Positions 25,986 to 33,476 of a DNA stretch of 64,000 nt are shown here, one piece after another. The translations under genes and the position numbers were made by a program. This stretch comes from Viridibacterium sediminicola (GTDB lineage Bacteria; Pseudomonadota; Gammaproteobacteria; Burkholderiales; Rhodocyclaceae): assembly GCF_039631295.1 (NCBI RefSeq), contig NZ_JBDIVE010000005.1:233298-297297 (forward strand), in the 5' to 3' direction. Numbering within the stretch: the first letter of the stretch is position 1; each line of letters starts with the position of its first letter. A model generated the notes under the pieces. It made no database searches and was not told the origin of the DNA. It saw only the letters and a program-made list of their open reading frames with translations.

Positions 25986-26579
25986 TCAGTGCGCGGCCTG
26001 CATCTGGTCCAGCGCCAGATTGAGCGCCAGCACATTGACCCGCGCCTCGCCCAGCACGCCAAACTGGCGCGGCTGGGTGTAGCGCTCAACCAGGGCGGCC
26101 AGCTGCGCAGGCGACAGTGTGCGCGCTTTGGCCACCCGGGCCAGTTGATATGCCGCAGCTGCCGGGCTGATCTCGGGGTCCAGGCCGCTGGCCGAGGCCG
26201 TCACCAGCTCGACGGGGACCGGCAAGCGGTTCTCCGGGTCCGCCGCCTTGAGTGCAGCGATGCGCGCGCTCACCGCATCGATCAGGGCCGGATTGTTCGG
26301 CCCGAGATTCGAGCCACCGGAAGCGCTGGCATTGTTCGGCTGCGGCCCGGTCGCCGAGGGGCGGCCCCAGAAGTACTTGGGATCGCTGAAGTTCTGGCCA
26401 ATCAGCAGCGAGCCGACCGGCTTGCCGTCGCGCTCGACAAGGCTGCCGGAAGCCTGCTGCGGAAAGGCGCTGCCGGCAATCGCGGTCACCAGCAGCGGAT
26501 AGAGCAAGCCGGTCACCAGGCTGAGCAGCACGAAGAGCGACAGCGCCGGGCGGATGAGTGTCTTGAGGCGGATGTTCAT
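25986..26579 (-). CDS. kdpC: Potassium-transporting ATPase subunit C
   Basis: A 197-aa single-pass membrane subunit of the KdpFABC pump. One N-terminal helix (LSLFVLLSLVTGLLYPLLVTAI), then the family motifs GSLLIGQNF, YFWGRPSATG, SGGSNLGPNNP, PVPVELVTASASGLDPEIS and LGEARVNVLALNLALD. The ATG at 26579 has AAAGGA upstream and is preferred to a start 18 bp earlier. It follows kdpB by 14 bp. Confidence 0.95.
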   Translation of the reverse strand: MNIRLKTLIRPALSLFVLLSLVTGLLYPLLVTAIAGSAFPQQASGSLVERDGKPVGSLLIGQNFSDPKYFWGRPSATGPQPNNASASGGSNLGPNNPALIDAVSARIAALKAADPENRLPVPVELVTASASGLDPEISPAAAAYQLARVAKARTLSPAQLAALVERYTQPRQFGVLGEARVNVLALNLALDQMQAAH

Positions 26580-26593
26580 GATCAGTATTCCTT

Positions 26594-28654
26594 TCAAACC
26601 AGACCGGCAAACGCCAGGCCCATATCGATCAGCTTGATGCCGATGAAGGGCAGCAGCAGACCGCCCAGGCCGTAGATCAGCAGATTGCGCCGCAGCAGGC
26701 TTGCCGCGCCGACGGCGCGATACTTGACGCCCTTCAAGGCCAGCGGGATGAGGACGATGATGATCAGCGCATTGAAGATCACCGCCGAGAGCACCGCCGA
26801 AGCGGGGCTGGCCAGCTGCATCACATTGAGTGCGGAGAGTTGCGGATAGGTCGTCACGAAGGCCGCCGGAATGATCGCGAAGTACTTGGCGACATCGTTG
26901 GCAATCGAAAAGGTGGTCAGCGAGCCGCGCGTCATCAGCATCTGCTTGCCGGTCTCGACAATCTCGATGAGCTTGGTCGGATTGGAATCGAGGTCGACCA
27001 TATTGCCTGCCTCCTTCGCCGCCTGCGTGCCGGTGTTCATCGCCACCGCCACATCGGCCTGCGCCAGCGCCGGCGCGTCATTGGTGCCGTCGCCGGTCAT
27101 CGCCACCAGACGGCCCTCCTCCTGATGCGCGCGGATCAGCTTGAGCTTGGCTTCCGGCGTAGCCTCGGCGAGGAAATCGTCGACGCCGGCTTCGGCAGCA
27201 ATCGCGGCGGCGGTGAGGCGGTTGTCGCCGGTGATCATCACCGTCTTGATGCCCATCCGGCGCAGCTCGGCAAAGCGCTCCTTGATGCCGGCCTTGACGA
27301 TGTCCTTGAGCTCGACCACGCCCAGCACATGCGCATTGTCGGCCACCACCAGGGGCGTACTGCCGCGCCGTGCGACTTCTTCGGCATCGCGCGTCACCGA
27401 CTCCGGGAAGTTGCCGCCCAAGGCCGTGATGTGCGCACGCACGGCATCAACCGCGCCCTTGCGGATCTGGCGCGTGCCCAGATCGACGCCGCTCATGCGC
27501 GTCTGCGCCGTGAAAGGCACGAACTGCGCACCGTCCACATGCGGATGACGCAGGTCGAACTTCTGTTTGGCCAGCACCACGATGCTGCGCCCTTCCGGTG
27601 TTTCATCGGCCAGCGAAGCAAGCTGGGCGGTCTCGGCCAGCGCAGCCTCGCTGATGCCTTGCGCGGGCAGGAAGCTCGCTGCCTGACGATTGCCGAGGGT
27701 GATGGTGCCGGTCTTGTCGAGCAGCAACACGTCCACATCGCCCGCCGCTTCAACCGCACGCCCGGAAGTGGCAATGACATTGGCCTGCATCATGCGGCTC
27801 ATGCCGGCCACGCCGATCGCCGACAAAAGCCCCGCAATCGTCGTCGGAATCAGGCACACCAGCAGTGCGATCAGCACGGTGATCGACACCGGGCTGCCGG
27901 CACCATTGGCTTGTACGCTGAACAGCGAGAACGGCAGCAAGGTGACGGTGACGCCAAGGAAGACAATGCTGAGCGCGATGAGCAGGATGTTCAGCGCGAT
28001 CTCGTTGGGCGTCTTCTGGCGCTTGGCCGATTCGACCATGGCGATCATGCGGTCAAGGAAGGACTCGCCGGGATTGGCCGTCACGCGCACCACCAGCCAG
28101 TCGGAGAGAATCCGCGTGCCGCCGGTGACGGCGGAGAAATCGCCGCCGGCCTCGCGGATCACCGGCGCCGACTCGCCGGTGATGGCGCTCTCATCGACCG
28201 AGGCAACGCCCTCGACAATTTCGCCATCGGCCGGAATCGTCTCACCGGCTTCGACCAGGAAGAACTGGCCTTTGACGAGATCCTTGCCCGACACCGGCAG
28301 AATCCGCGCATCACGTTTGGGCTCGAGCAGACGACGCGCCGCCACACCTTTCTGCATGCCGCGCAAGGACGCTGCCTGCGCCTTGCTGCGACCCTCGGCA
28401 ATCGCTTCGGCAAAGTTGGCGAACAGCACGGTGAACCACAGCCACAGGGCAATCGCCAGGATGAATCCCGCCGGCGCTTCACCCTGGCCGACAAAGGCTT
28501 GCACACATAGCAGCGTGGTGATGATGCTGCCGACAAAAACGACGAACATCACCGGGTTGCGCAGCTGCACGCGTGGGTCCAGCTTGCGGAACGATTCGAT
28601 GATCGCGGGCTTGACCAGCGCCGGGTCGAACATCGAGAGAGATTGAGTCTTCAT
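26594..28654 (-). CDS. kdpB: Potassium-transporting P-type ATPase subunit B
   Basis: A 686-aa catalytic subunit. The phosphorylated Asp is in LLLDKTGTITLGNRQA (about residue 313), the actuator loop is SAITGESAPVI and the hinge motif VAMTGDGTNDAPALAQADV. Seven membrane helices are readable. It hydrolyses ATP to drive potassium import through KdpA. Length is normal. It lies between kdpA (20 bp) and kdpC (14 bp). Confidence 0.97.
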   Translation of the reverse strand: MKTQSLSMFDPALVKPAIIESFRKLDPRVQLRNPVMFVVFVGSIITTLLCVQAFVGQGEAPAGFILAIALWLWFTVLFANFAEAIAEGRSKAQAASLRGMQKGVAARRLLEPKRDARILPVSGKDLVKGQFFLVEAGETIPADGEIVEGVASVDESAITGESAPVIREAGGDFSAVTGGTRILSDWLVVRVTANPGESFLDRMIAMVESAKRQKTPNEIALNILLIALSIVFLGVTVTLLPFSLFSVQANGAGSPVSITVLIALLVCLIPTTIAGLLSAIGVAGMSRMMQANVIATSGRAVEAAGDVDVLLLDKTGTITLGNRQAASFLPAQGISEAALAETAQLASLADETPEGRSIVVLAKQKFDLRHPHVDGAQFVPFTAQTRMSGVDLGTRQIRKGAVDAVRAHITALGGNFPESVTRDAEEVARRGSTPLVVADNAHVLGVVELKDIVKAGIKERFAELRRMGIKTVMITGDNRLTAAAIAAEAGVDDFLAEATPEAKLKLIRAHQEEGRLVAMTGDGTNDAPALAQADVAVAMNTGTQAAKEAGNMVDLDSNPTKLIEIVETGKQMLMTRGSLTTFSIANDVAKYFAIIPAAFVTTYPQLSALNVMQLASPASAVLSAVIFNALIIIVLIPLALKGVKYRAVGAASLLRRNLLIYGLGGLLLPFIGIKLIDMGLAFAGLV

Positions 28655-28674
28655 GATTTTCCTTTCGCCTCGAC

Positions 28675-30474
28675 TCAGTGCGCAGCAAACATCATCAGGT
28701 GCTCGACCACCGGCCCCAGGGCCAGCGCCGGCACATAGTTGAGCAAGCCCACCAGCACCACGGTGCCGATCAGCAGCACGATGAACAGCGGGCCATGGGT
28801 GGGCATGGTGCCGCCGGTCACCGCCAGGCGCTTCTTGGCCGCAAAGGAGCCGGCCATCGCCAGCACCGGCACGATCACCGCAAAACGCCCCAGCCAGGCC
28901 GCCACGCCCAGCATCGCGTTGTAGAAAGGCGTATTGGCTGACAAGCCGGCGAAAGCGCTGCCGTTGTTGTTCGCCGCCGAGGTGAAGGCGTAGAGCACTT
29001 CGGAGAAACCGTGCGCGCCAGGATTGAGGATGCCGGCCTTGCCCGCTTCACACATCAGCGCGATGGCCGTGCCGGCGAGCACCAGCAAGGGCGTGACGAG
29101 AATGGCGATGGAAGTCATCTTCATCTCGTAGGCCTCGATCTTCTTGCCCAGGTATTCCGGCGTGCGGCCGATCATCAAGCCGGCGACGAACACTGCCAGG
29201 ATCGCGAAAATCAACATGCCGTAGAGGCCGGAACCGACGCCGCCGAAAACCACCTCACCAAGCTGCATATTGACCAGCGGCACCAGTCCGCCGATCGGCA
29301 TGAAGCTGTCATGCATGGCATTGACGGCGCCACACGAAGCGGCGGTGGTGATGGCGGCAAACAGCGCGGAATCGCCGATGCCAAAGCGCGTCTCCTTGCC
29401 TTCCATATTGCCGCCGGGCTGCGCGGCACTGCTCGATTGATCCACGCCCAGCTTGGCAATCATCGGATTGCCACCCTGCTCCGAGACCGTCGCCGGAACC
29501 ACCAGGGCAACGAACATGATCGTCATCGCCGCCAGCACCGCCCAGCCCTGGCGCGTATCGCCGACCATGCGCCCGAAGGCATAGCAGAGCGCCGCGGGGA
29601 TCAGGAAGATCGCCAGCATCTGCAGGAAGTTTGTGAACGGCGTCGGGTTCTCGAAAGGGTGTGCCGAATTGGCATTGAAGAAGCCGCCACCATTGGTGCC
29701 GAGCATCTTGATCGCCTCTTGCGAAGCCACCGGGCCCATCGCCAGGGTCTGCACCTTGGTCTGCTGATCGACCATCACCGGTTTGCCTTGCGCATCGATC
29801 ACCGGCTGACCGGCCGCATCCACTTTGGGTATCTGGAACTGCGTCACTTCCAGTGTCTGCACGTCCTTGTAGGCGTCGAAATTCTGGATCACGCCCTGAC
29901 TCACGAACAGCAGTGCCAGCACGGTCGACAGCGGCAGCAGGATGTACAGCGTGCAGCGCGTCAGATCGACCCAGGCATTACCGATGCTCTGCGCGCTGTG
30001 ACGCGCAAAGCCACGGATCAGCGCAATGACGACGACAATGCCGGTTGCCGCCGAAAAGAAGTTCTGCACGCTCAAAGCCGCCATCTGCGTGAGGTAAGAC
30101 ATGGTCGCCTCGCCCACATAGCCCTGCCAGTTGGTATTGGTGACGAAGGACAGCGCGGTGTTGAATGCAGAATCCGCGCTCACATTCGCCATGCCCGCAG
30201 GATTCAGCGGCAGCCAGGCCTGCACGCGCTGCACGGCATACACGACAAAAACACCGATGGCATTGAAGAGGATGATCGCCAGCGCGTACTGCAGCCAGTG
30301 CATGCCTTCTGCGGCCCGCACACCGCAGAGCCGGTAAAGCAGGGTTTCGATGCGCCCCGCAGCGCGGCCCGCCGGCGGCTCCATGACGCGAACAATGTAC
30401 AGCCCCAGCGGCTTGGTCAGCAGCAACAGGGCGAGAAGGAAAATGGCGAGGGTCGTCCAGGCATGTGTGCTCAT
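28675..30474 (-). CDS. kdpA: Potassium-transporting ATPase subunit A
   Basis: A 599-aa polytopic potassium channel-like subunit. Selectivity-filter-like loops are visible (SFVTNTNWQGY, GTNGGGFFNANSAHPFENP, CGAVNAMHDSF, TSAANNNGSAFAG). Start MSTHAWTTLAIFLL at 30474 lies 2 bp after the kdpF stop; longer upstream frames run through kdpF and are rejected. Confidence 0.96.
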   Translation of the reverse strand: MSTHAWTTLAIFLLALLLLTKPLGLYIVRVMEPPAGRAAGRIETLLYRLCGVRAAEGMHWLQYALAIILFNAIGVFVVYAVQRVQAWLPLNPAGMANVSADSAFNTALSFVTNTNWQGYVGEATMSYLTQMAALSVQNFFSAATGIVVVIALIRGFARHSAQSIGNAWVDLTRCTLYILLPLSTVLALLFVSQGVIQNFDAYKDVQTLEVTQFQIPKVDAAGQPVIDAQGKPVMVDQQTKVQTLAMGPVASQEAIKMLGTNGGGFFNANSAHPFENPTPFTNFLQMLAIFLIPAALCYAFGRMVGDTRQGWAVLAAMTIMFVALVVPATVSEQGGNPMIAKLGVDQSSSAAQPGGNMEGKETRFGIGDSALFAAITTAASCGAVNAMHDSFMPIGGLVPLVNMQLGEVVFGGVGSGLYGMLIFAILAVFVAGLMIGRTPEYLGKKIEAYEMKMTSIAILVTPLLVLAGTAIALMCEAGKAGILNPGAHGFSEVLYAFTSAANNNGSAFAGLSANTPFYNAMLGVAAWLGRFAVIVPVLAMAGSFAAKKRLAVTGGTMPTHGPLFIVLLIGTVVLVGLLNYVPALALGPVVEHLMMFAAH

Positions 30475-30476
30475 GA

Positions 30477-30566
30477 TCAGAGATCCTCCGCACGCAGCAG
30501 GGCCGCAACCAGATAGATCAGCAAACCCAGCGAGACCAGGGCGCCCAAAACGTAAAAGCCGCTCAT
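30477..30566 (-). CDS. kdpF: KdpF, small stabilising subunit (29 aa)
   Basis: MSGFYVLGALVSLGLLIYLV continues to AALLRAEDL and ends. A single membrane helix with the YLVxALLxxEDL end is the KdpF hallmark; the peptide stabilises the pump complex. Its ATG overlaps the stop of the 35-aa peptide gene by ATGA and it lies directly before kdpA. Confidence 0.92.
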   Translation of the reverse strand: MSGFYVLGALVSLGLLIYLVAALLRAEDL

Positions 30567-30670
30567 GCCCGCCTCCCTTGCCCGCGCCCCGCCAGACGCT
30601 GACAGCCGCGCGCCAGGGCAAGGATCAAAGCGACGCAGACGAGCATCGCCAAACCATAGACCAGATCCAT
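30563..30670 (-). CDS. Kdp-associated small membrane peptide (35 aa)
   Basis: ATG 30670, preceded by GGGAGA at 6 nt, opens a frame reading MDLVYGLAMLVCVALILALA, then RGCQRLAGRGQGRRA. One membrane helix with a basic, presumably cytoplasmic tail. It overlaps kdpF by ATGA. Similar unnamed short peptides (MDxLYxxL...L) precede kdpF in other proteobacterial kdp operons; no function is assigned. It would be the first gene of the kdp transcript. Confidence 0.7.
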   Translation of the reverse strand: MDLVYGLAMLVCVALILALARGCQRLAGRGQGRRA

Positions 30671-30729
30671 CGTGTTTCTCCCGTGTTTCAGACACGTTCG
30701 AAGCTTAGGAGCGGGCCTATCAAGTTCGG

Positions 30730-30778
30730 GTAAAGACTCGGGACGGGGCGTAAAGATCGCGTAAAGACGTGCTTACGC
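30730..30778 (-). promoter_or_regulatory. Candidate KdpE operator upstream of the kdp operon
   Basis: On the minus strand three (G/A)TCTTTAC boxes occur (plus-strand 30730-30737, 30750-30757, 30761-30768), spaced 20 and 11 bp, close to whole helical turns. The middle box reads TTTACGCCCCGTCCCG, very like TTTACACCCCGCCCG in the E. coli KdpE site. The outer box also lies in an inverted repeat GCGTAA...TTACGC (30760-30778). It is 60-110 bp before the first kdp ATG. Confidence 0.6.
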
Positions 30779-30882
30779 AAGGGCTCAGTTAGCTGGCCAG
30801 ATCATTCCTGAAAATCTGTTTCGATCTGAGAACGCGCGCTGCCACACACGCAAGATCCAGCCAGTTCGGCACTGCCCTTCGG

Positions 30883-31060
30883 CTAAGACATATTCATTTT
30901 TTGGCGACGGATTTTCGACGCAAAGGACGCAAAGAAAGACAGCAGTTCCGCAAAGTAAACCAAAATCGTTTTCCTTTGCGGGCCTTTGCTTTTCCTTTGC
31001 GTCCTGCGGTTCAAAACCCAGCGCGTCAAACATGCGCATAGCCTGACTGAACGGAATTGC
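30883..31060. repeat. Dispersed palindromic repeat, copy 4, extended form
   Basis: Core 30916-31004: CGACGCAAAGGACGCAAAG and TTCCGCAAAG pair with CCTTTGCGGGCCTTTG and CCTTTGCGTCC. Flanks match copy 5: TAAGACATATTCA on the left, and CAGCGCGTCAAACATGCG and CTGAACGG on the right. The outer ends CGGCTAAGACATA and TAGCCTGACTGAA are imperfect inverted repeats, so the unit is about 170 bp and MITE-like. It fills part of the 600-bp gap 30671-31269, which has no gene. Confidence 0.75.
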
Positions 31061-31077
31061 AGCCAGGGCGAGCATTT

Positions 31078-31210
31078 CCCCTCTCCCGGCCCTGCGGGCC
31101 ACCCTCCCCCTGGGGGGAGGGAAGGCAATCGGCATTGCAGACTATCGAGCAGGACCAAGCCTGCCGTTCCCTCCCCCTCGGGGGAGGGTGGCCGAAGGCC
31201 GGGAGAGGGG
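31078..31210. repeat. Pair of inverted GC-rich repeats (BIME-like)
   Basis: Two 44-45-bp elements in opposite orientation: CCCCTCTCCCGGCCCTGCGG... (31078-31122) and ...GGCCGAAGGCCGGGAGAGGGG (31167-31210). Each contains its own small hairpins (CCTCCCCCTGGGGGGAGG) and together they form one large stem with a 44-bp loop. The CCCTCTCCCGGCC-type element is widespread in betaproteobacterial intergenic DNA. It sits 60 bp from the end of the response-regulator gene and could terminate or stabilise its transcript. Confidence 0.8.
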
Positions 31211-31269
31211 CAGCGCATCCATCACGTACAAGCCCTGCGCGGCACGCGGCGCGGCAGAGGAGCCCAGCC

Positions 31270-31899
31270 TCAAGACACCTTCAGCCGCTTGCGTTCCACC
31301 GCGAACTTCATCAACGCCGCCGTGCCTTCGAGGTCAAACTTGCGCTTGATGTTGATGCGATGGGATTCGACCGTGCGCACCGAAAGGTCCAGGCGCTGGG
31401 CGATCTCCTTGTTGGAGCGGCCATCGGCAATCAGTGCCAGCACCTCGCATTCGCGCTGGGTGAGCACGGGTTCAGGCAAGCTGGCGGTGGCCAGGGCTTC
31501 GGCGACGCTGGCCGTGAAGTAGCGGCGACCGGCCATCACCGCATCGATGGCGGCAACGATTTCCTGCGCCGGACTATCCTTGAGCACGTAACCACGCGCA
31601 CCGGCGCGGAAAGCTTCGATGACGTACTGCGGCTCGTCGTGCATGGTGAGCATGATGATGCGCAATGCAGGCCACTCGGCCAGCAGCTGGCGAGTGAGTT
31701 CGACGCCGTGCACGCCGCGCATCGAGATATCCATCAGCACGCAGTCCGGCGCTGCGCTGCGCGCTGCCAGCACGGCCGAAGCCGCATCACCGGCTTCGGC
31801 GACAACGACGAAATGCCCCACGGTTTCAAGCCGTGCGCGCAGGCCATCGCGTACCAGCGGATGGTCATCGACAAGCAGCAGGCGGATCGGCTCAGTCAC
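31270..31899 (-). CDS. NarL/LuxR-type response regulator next to cstA
   Basis: A 209-aa regulator: receiver domain with LLLVDDHPLVRDGL and phosphoacceptor in CVLMDISMRGVHG, Lys in GYVLKDSP, then a LuxR helix-turn-helix (LTQRECEVLALIADG, SNKEIAQRLDLSVRTVESHR). Start is GTG 31899 with AAGGA 6 nt upstream. It follows the histidine-kinase gene by 10 bp. As kinase and cstA are divergent, it probably controls the cstA operon. Confidence 0.92.
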   Translation of the reverse strand: MTEPIRLLLVDDHPLVRDGLRARLETVGHFVVVAEAGDAASAVLAARSAAPDCVLMDISMRGVHGVELTRQLLAEWPALRIIMLTMHDEPQYVIEAFRAGARGYVLKDSPAQEIVAAIDAVMAGRRYFTASVAEALATASLPEPVLTQRECEVLALIADGRSNKEIAQRLDLSVRTVESHRINIKRKFDLEGTAALMKFAVERKRLKVS

Positions 31900-31909
31900 G
31901 TACAGTCCT

Positions 31910-33262
31910 TCAGGTTTTCAAAGCGCTGGCCGGCAAGCGTGCGCACAATTCGGTTCCTTGCACACCCGAGCTGATGGAGAACTCACCACCGAAAGTCTCG
32001 ATGCGCTCGCGCATGCTCGACAAGCCCAGGCCGCTGCCTTCGAGCTCGCGGCTACGCTCTGGGTCAAAGCCCTGACCATTATCGCTGATGCGCAGCAGCA
32101 GTGCGCCCGCGTCTTCTCGCAAACTGACGCGCACTTCGCTGGCACTGGCATGCCGCTCGACATTGTTGAGCGCTTCCTGCACCACGCGGAACAAGGCGGT
32201 ACCGAGCTCATCAGGCATTTTCAGATCGGGCCCCGCTTCGATCTGTGCATCGATGCCGGTACGCAATGCGAAGTCGCGCAAGACTTGCGACAGCGCTGCG
32301 GCCAGGCCCAGATTATCGAGCAAGGCCGGGCGCAAACCATGCGAGATGCGGCGCACATCGCGCAGCACGACATTGACGCCCTCGATGCAACGCGCCATCA
32401 CCGGCTGGGCGGCCGAATCGCCCACGGCTTCGAGCTGGGCTTGCGCCGACTCGAGCAGGAACTTCACCGACACCAGACTCTGGCTGACACCATCATGCAG
32501 CTCGCGCGCCACACGACTACGCTCGGTCTCCTGCGAGCGCACTACCTGGCGCGCCAGCGCACGCAGCTTGGATTCAGCATCGCGTCGATCAGAGATGTTG
32601 AGCGCCAGCGCGCCCATCGCCACCAGCAAGGTCGCGATCACCGCGATGCCGACGATCACCCCCATGGTGTTGCGGATCGCCTGCGTCGCCTCGCGGTCGA
32701 TGCGCGCACGCGTCTCGGCAATATCGTCGAGGTAGATGCCGGTGCCGATCATCCAGCCCCATTCGGGAATGCCGATCACATAACCCAGCTTGTGTTCGAG
32801 GCGATGTGTTGAAGGACGCTGCCAGAGGAACTCCTCGAAGCCACCGCCTGCCCTGGCGCGTGCAATCAGGCGCTGGATGGTTGGCGTGCCCTGCGGATCA
32901 CGCAGGTTCCATAGATCCTTGCCGACCAGCTCGGGCTGGCGCGGGTGCATCAGGCTGCGACCGCTGAAGTCATAGACGAAGAAGTAGCCGTCGTCCCCGA
33001 AGTCGAGCTGACGCAGGATGTGCAGTGCTTCCAGCCGCGCCGCTTCATCCTTGCGGGCGGTGAGGTGAATGATCGAAGTGCGCGCCAGTTCAACATAGTG
33101 GCGCAGCTCGTTCTGGCGGGCGCCGAGAATCACCGGCTGCATGGCGGCCAGTTCGGCCTCGGCCAGGGCACGCGCCTCCAGCCGCACCACGGCAGCAATC
33201 GCGGCAATGGCTACCAGCAGTGGCACAACGGCAAGCAGGATGAATTTGAGTCGTAGCTGCAT
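31910..33262 (-). CDS. Cache-domain sensor histidine kinase (HPK7/NarX-like)
   Basis: A 450-aa membrane kinase: N-terminal helix (FILLAVVPLLVAIAAIAAVV), an extracytoplasmic single Cache domain (LDFGDDGYFFVYDFSGRSLM, GYVIGIPEWGWMIGTGIYLDD), a second membrane helix (about residues 200-220), HisKA_3 (RVARELHDGVSQSLVSVK) and HATPase (EALNNVERHASASEV, RISDNGQGFD, GSGLGLSSMRER). Cache kinases of this type sense small organic acids; its divergence from a CstA carrier suggests pyruvate or a related compound, which is inference. Confidence 0.9.
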   Translation of the reverse strand: MQLRLKFILLAVVPLLVAIAAIAAVVRLEARALAEAELAAMQPVILGARQNELRHYVELARTSIIHLTARKDEAARLEALHILRQLDFGDDGYFFVYDFSGRSLMHPRQPELVGKDLWNLRDPQGTPTIQRLIARARAGGGFEEFLWQRPSTHRLEHKLGYVIGIPEWGWMIGTGIYLDDIAETRARIDREATQAIRNTMGVIVGIAVIATLLVAMGALALNISDRRDAESKLRALARQVVRSQETERSRVARELHDGVSQSLVSVKFLLESAQAQLEAVGDSAAQPVMARCIEGVNVVLRDVRRISHGLRPALLDNLGLAAALSQVLRDFALRTGIDAQIEAGPDLKMPDELGTALFRVVQEALNNVERHASASEVRVSLREDAGALLLRISDNGQGFDPERSRELEGSGLGLSSMRERIETFGGEFSISSGVQGTELCARLPASALKT

Positions 33263-33476
33263 GGCATCGGAAAGCGATCAATTGCTTGCGATGATACGTC
33301 GGTCGCACGGCAGGCTGCGTGCCGACTGCGCAGATCATGGAAATCCCTTACGTGCTGGCACGGTACAGCGCTCGGTAATGGCACCGATGCGCGGCGCTGG
33401 ACGAGCGTCGATACTGCGGGCAAGCCGGTACATAAGTCCGGCTCCGTAGAAGACCATAAACACAAGGAGGAGACTC

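Noticed and set aside
26840..28510. Long open frame (556 codons) antisense to kdpB, and similar ones opposite kdpA, lepA, kdpD and nadB
   Set aside because: All are shadows of conserved genes with intact motifs on the other strand.
33355..33380. Sigma-54-like TGGCAC...GC before cstA
   Set aside because: The GC of the -12 element is not at the correct spacing from the GG of the -24 element.
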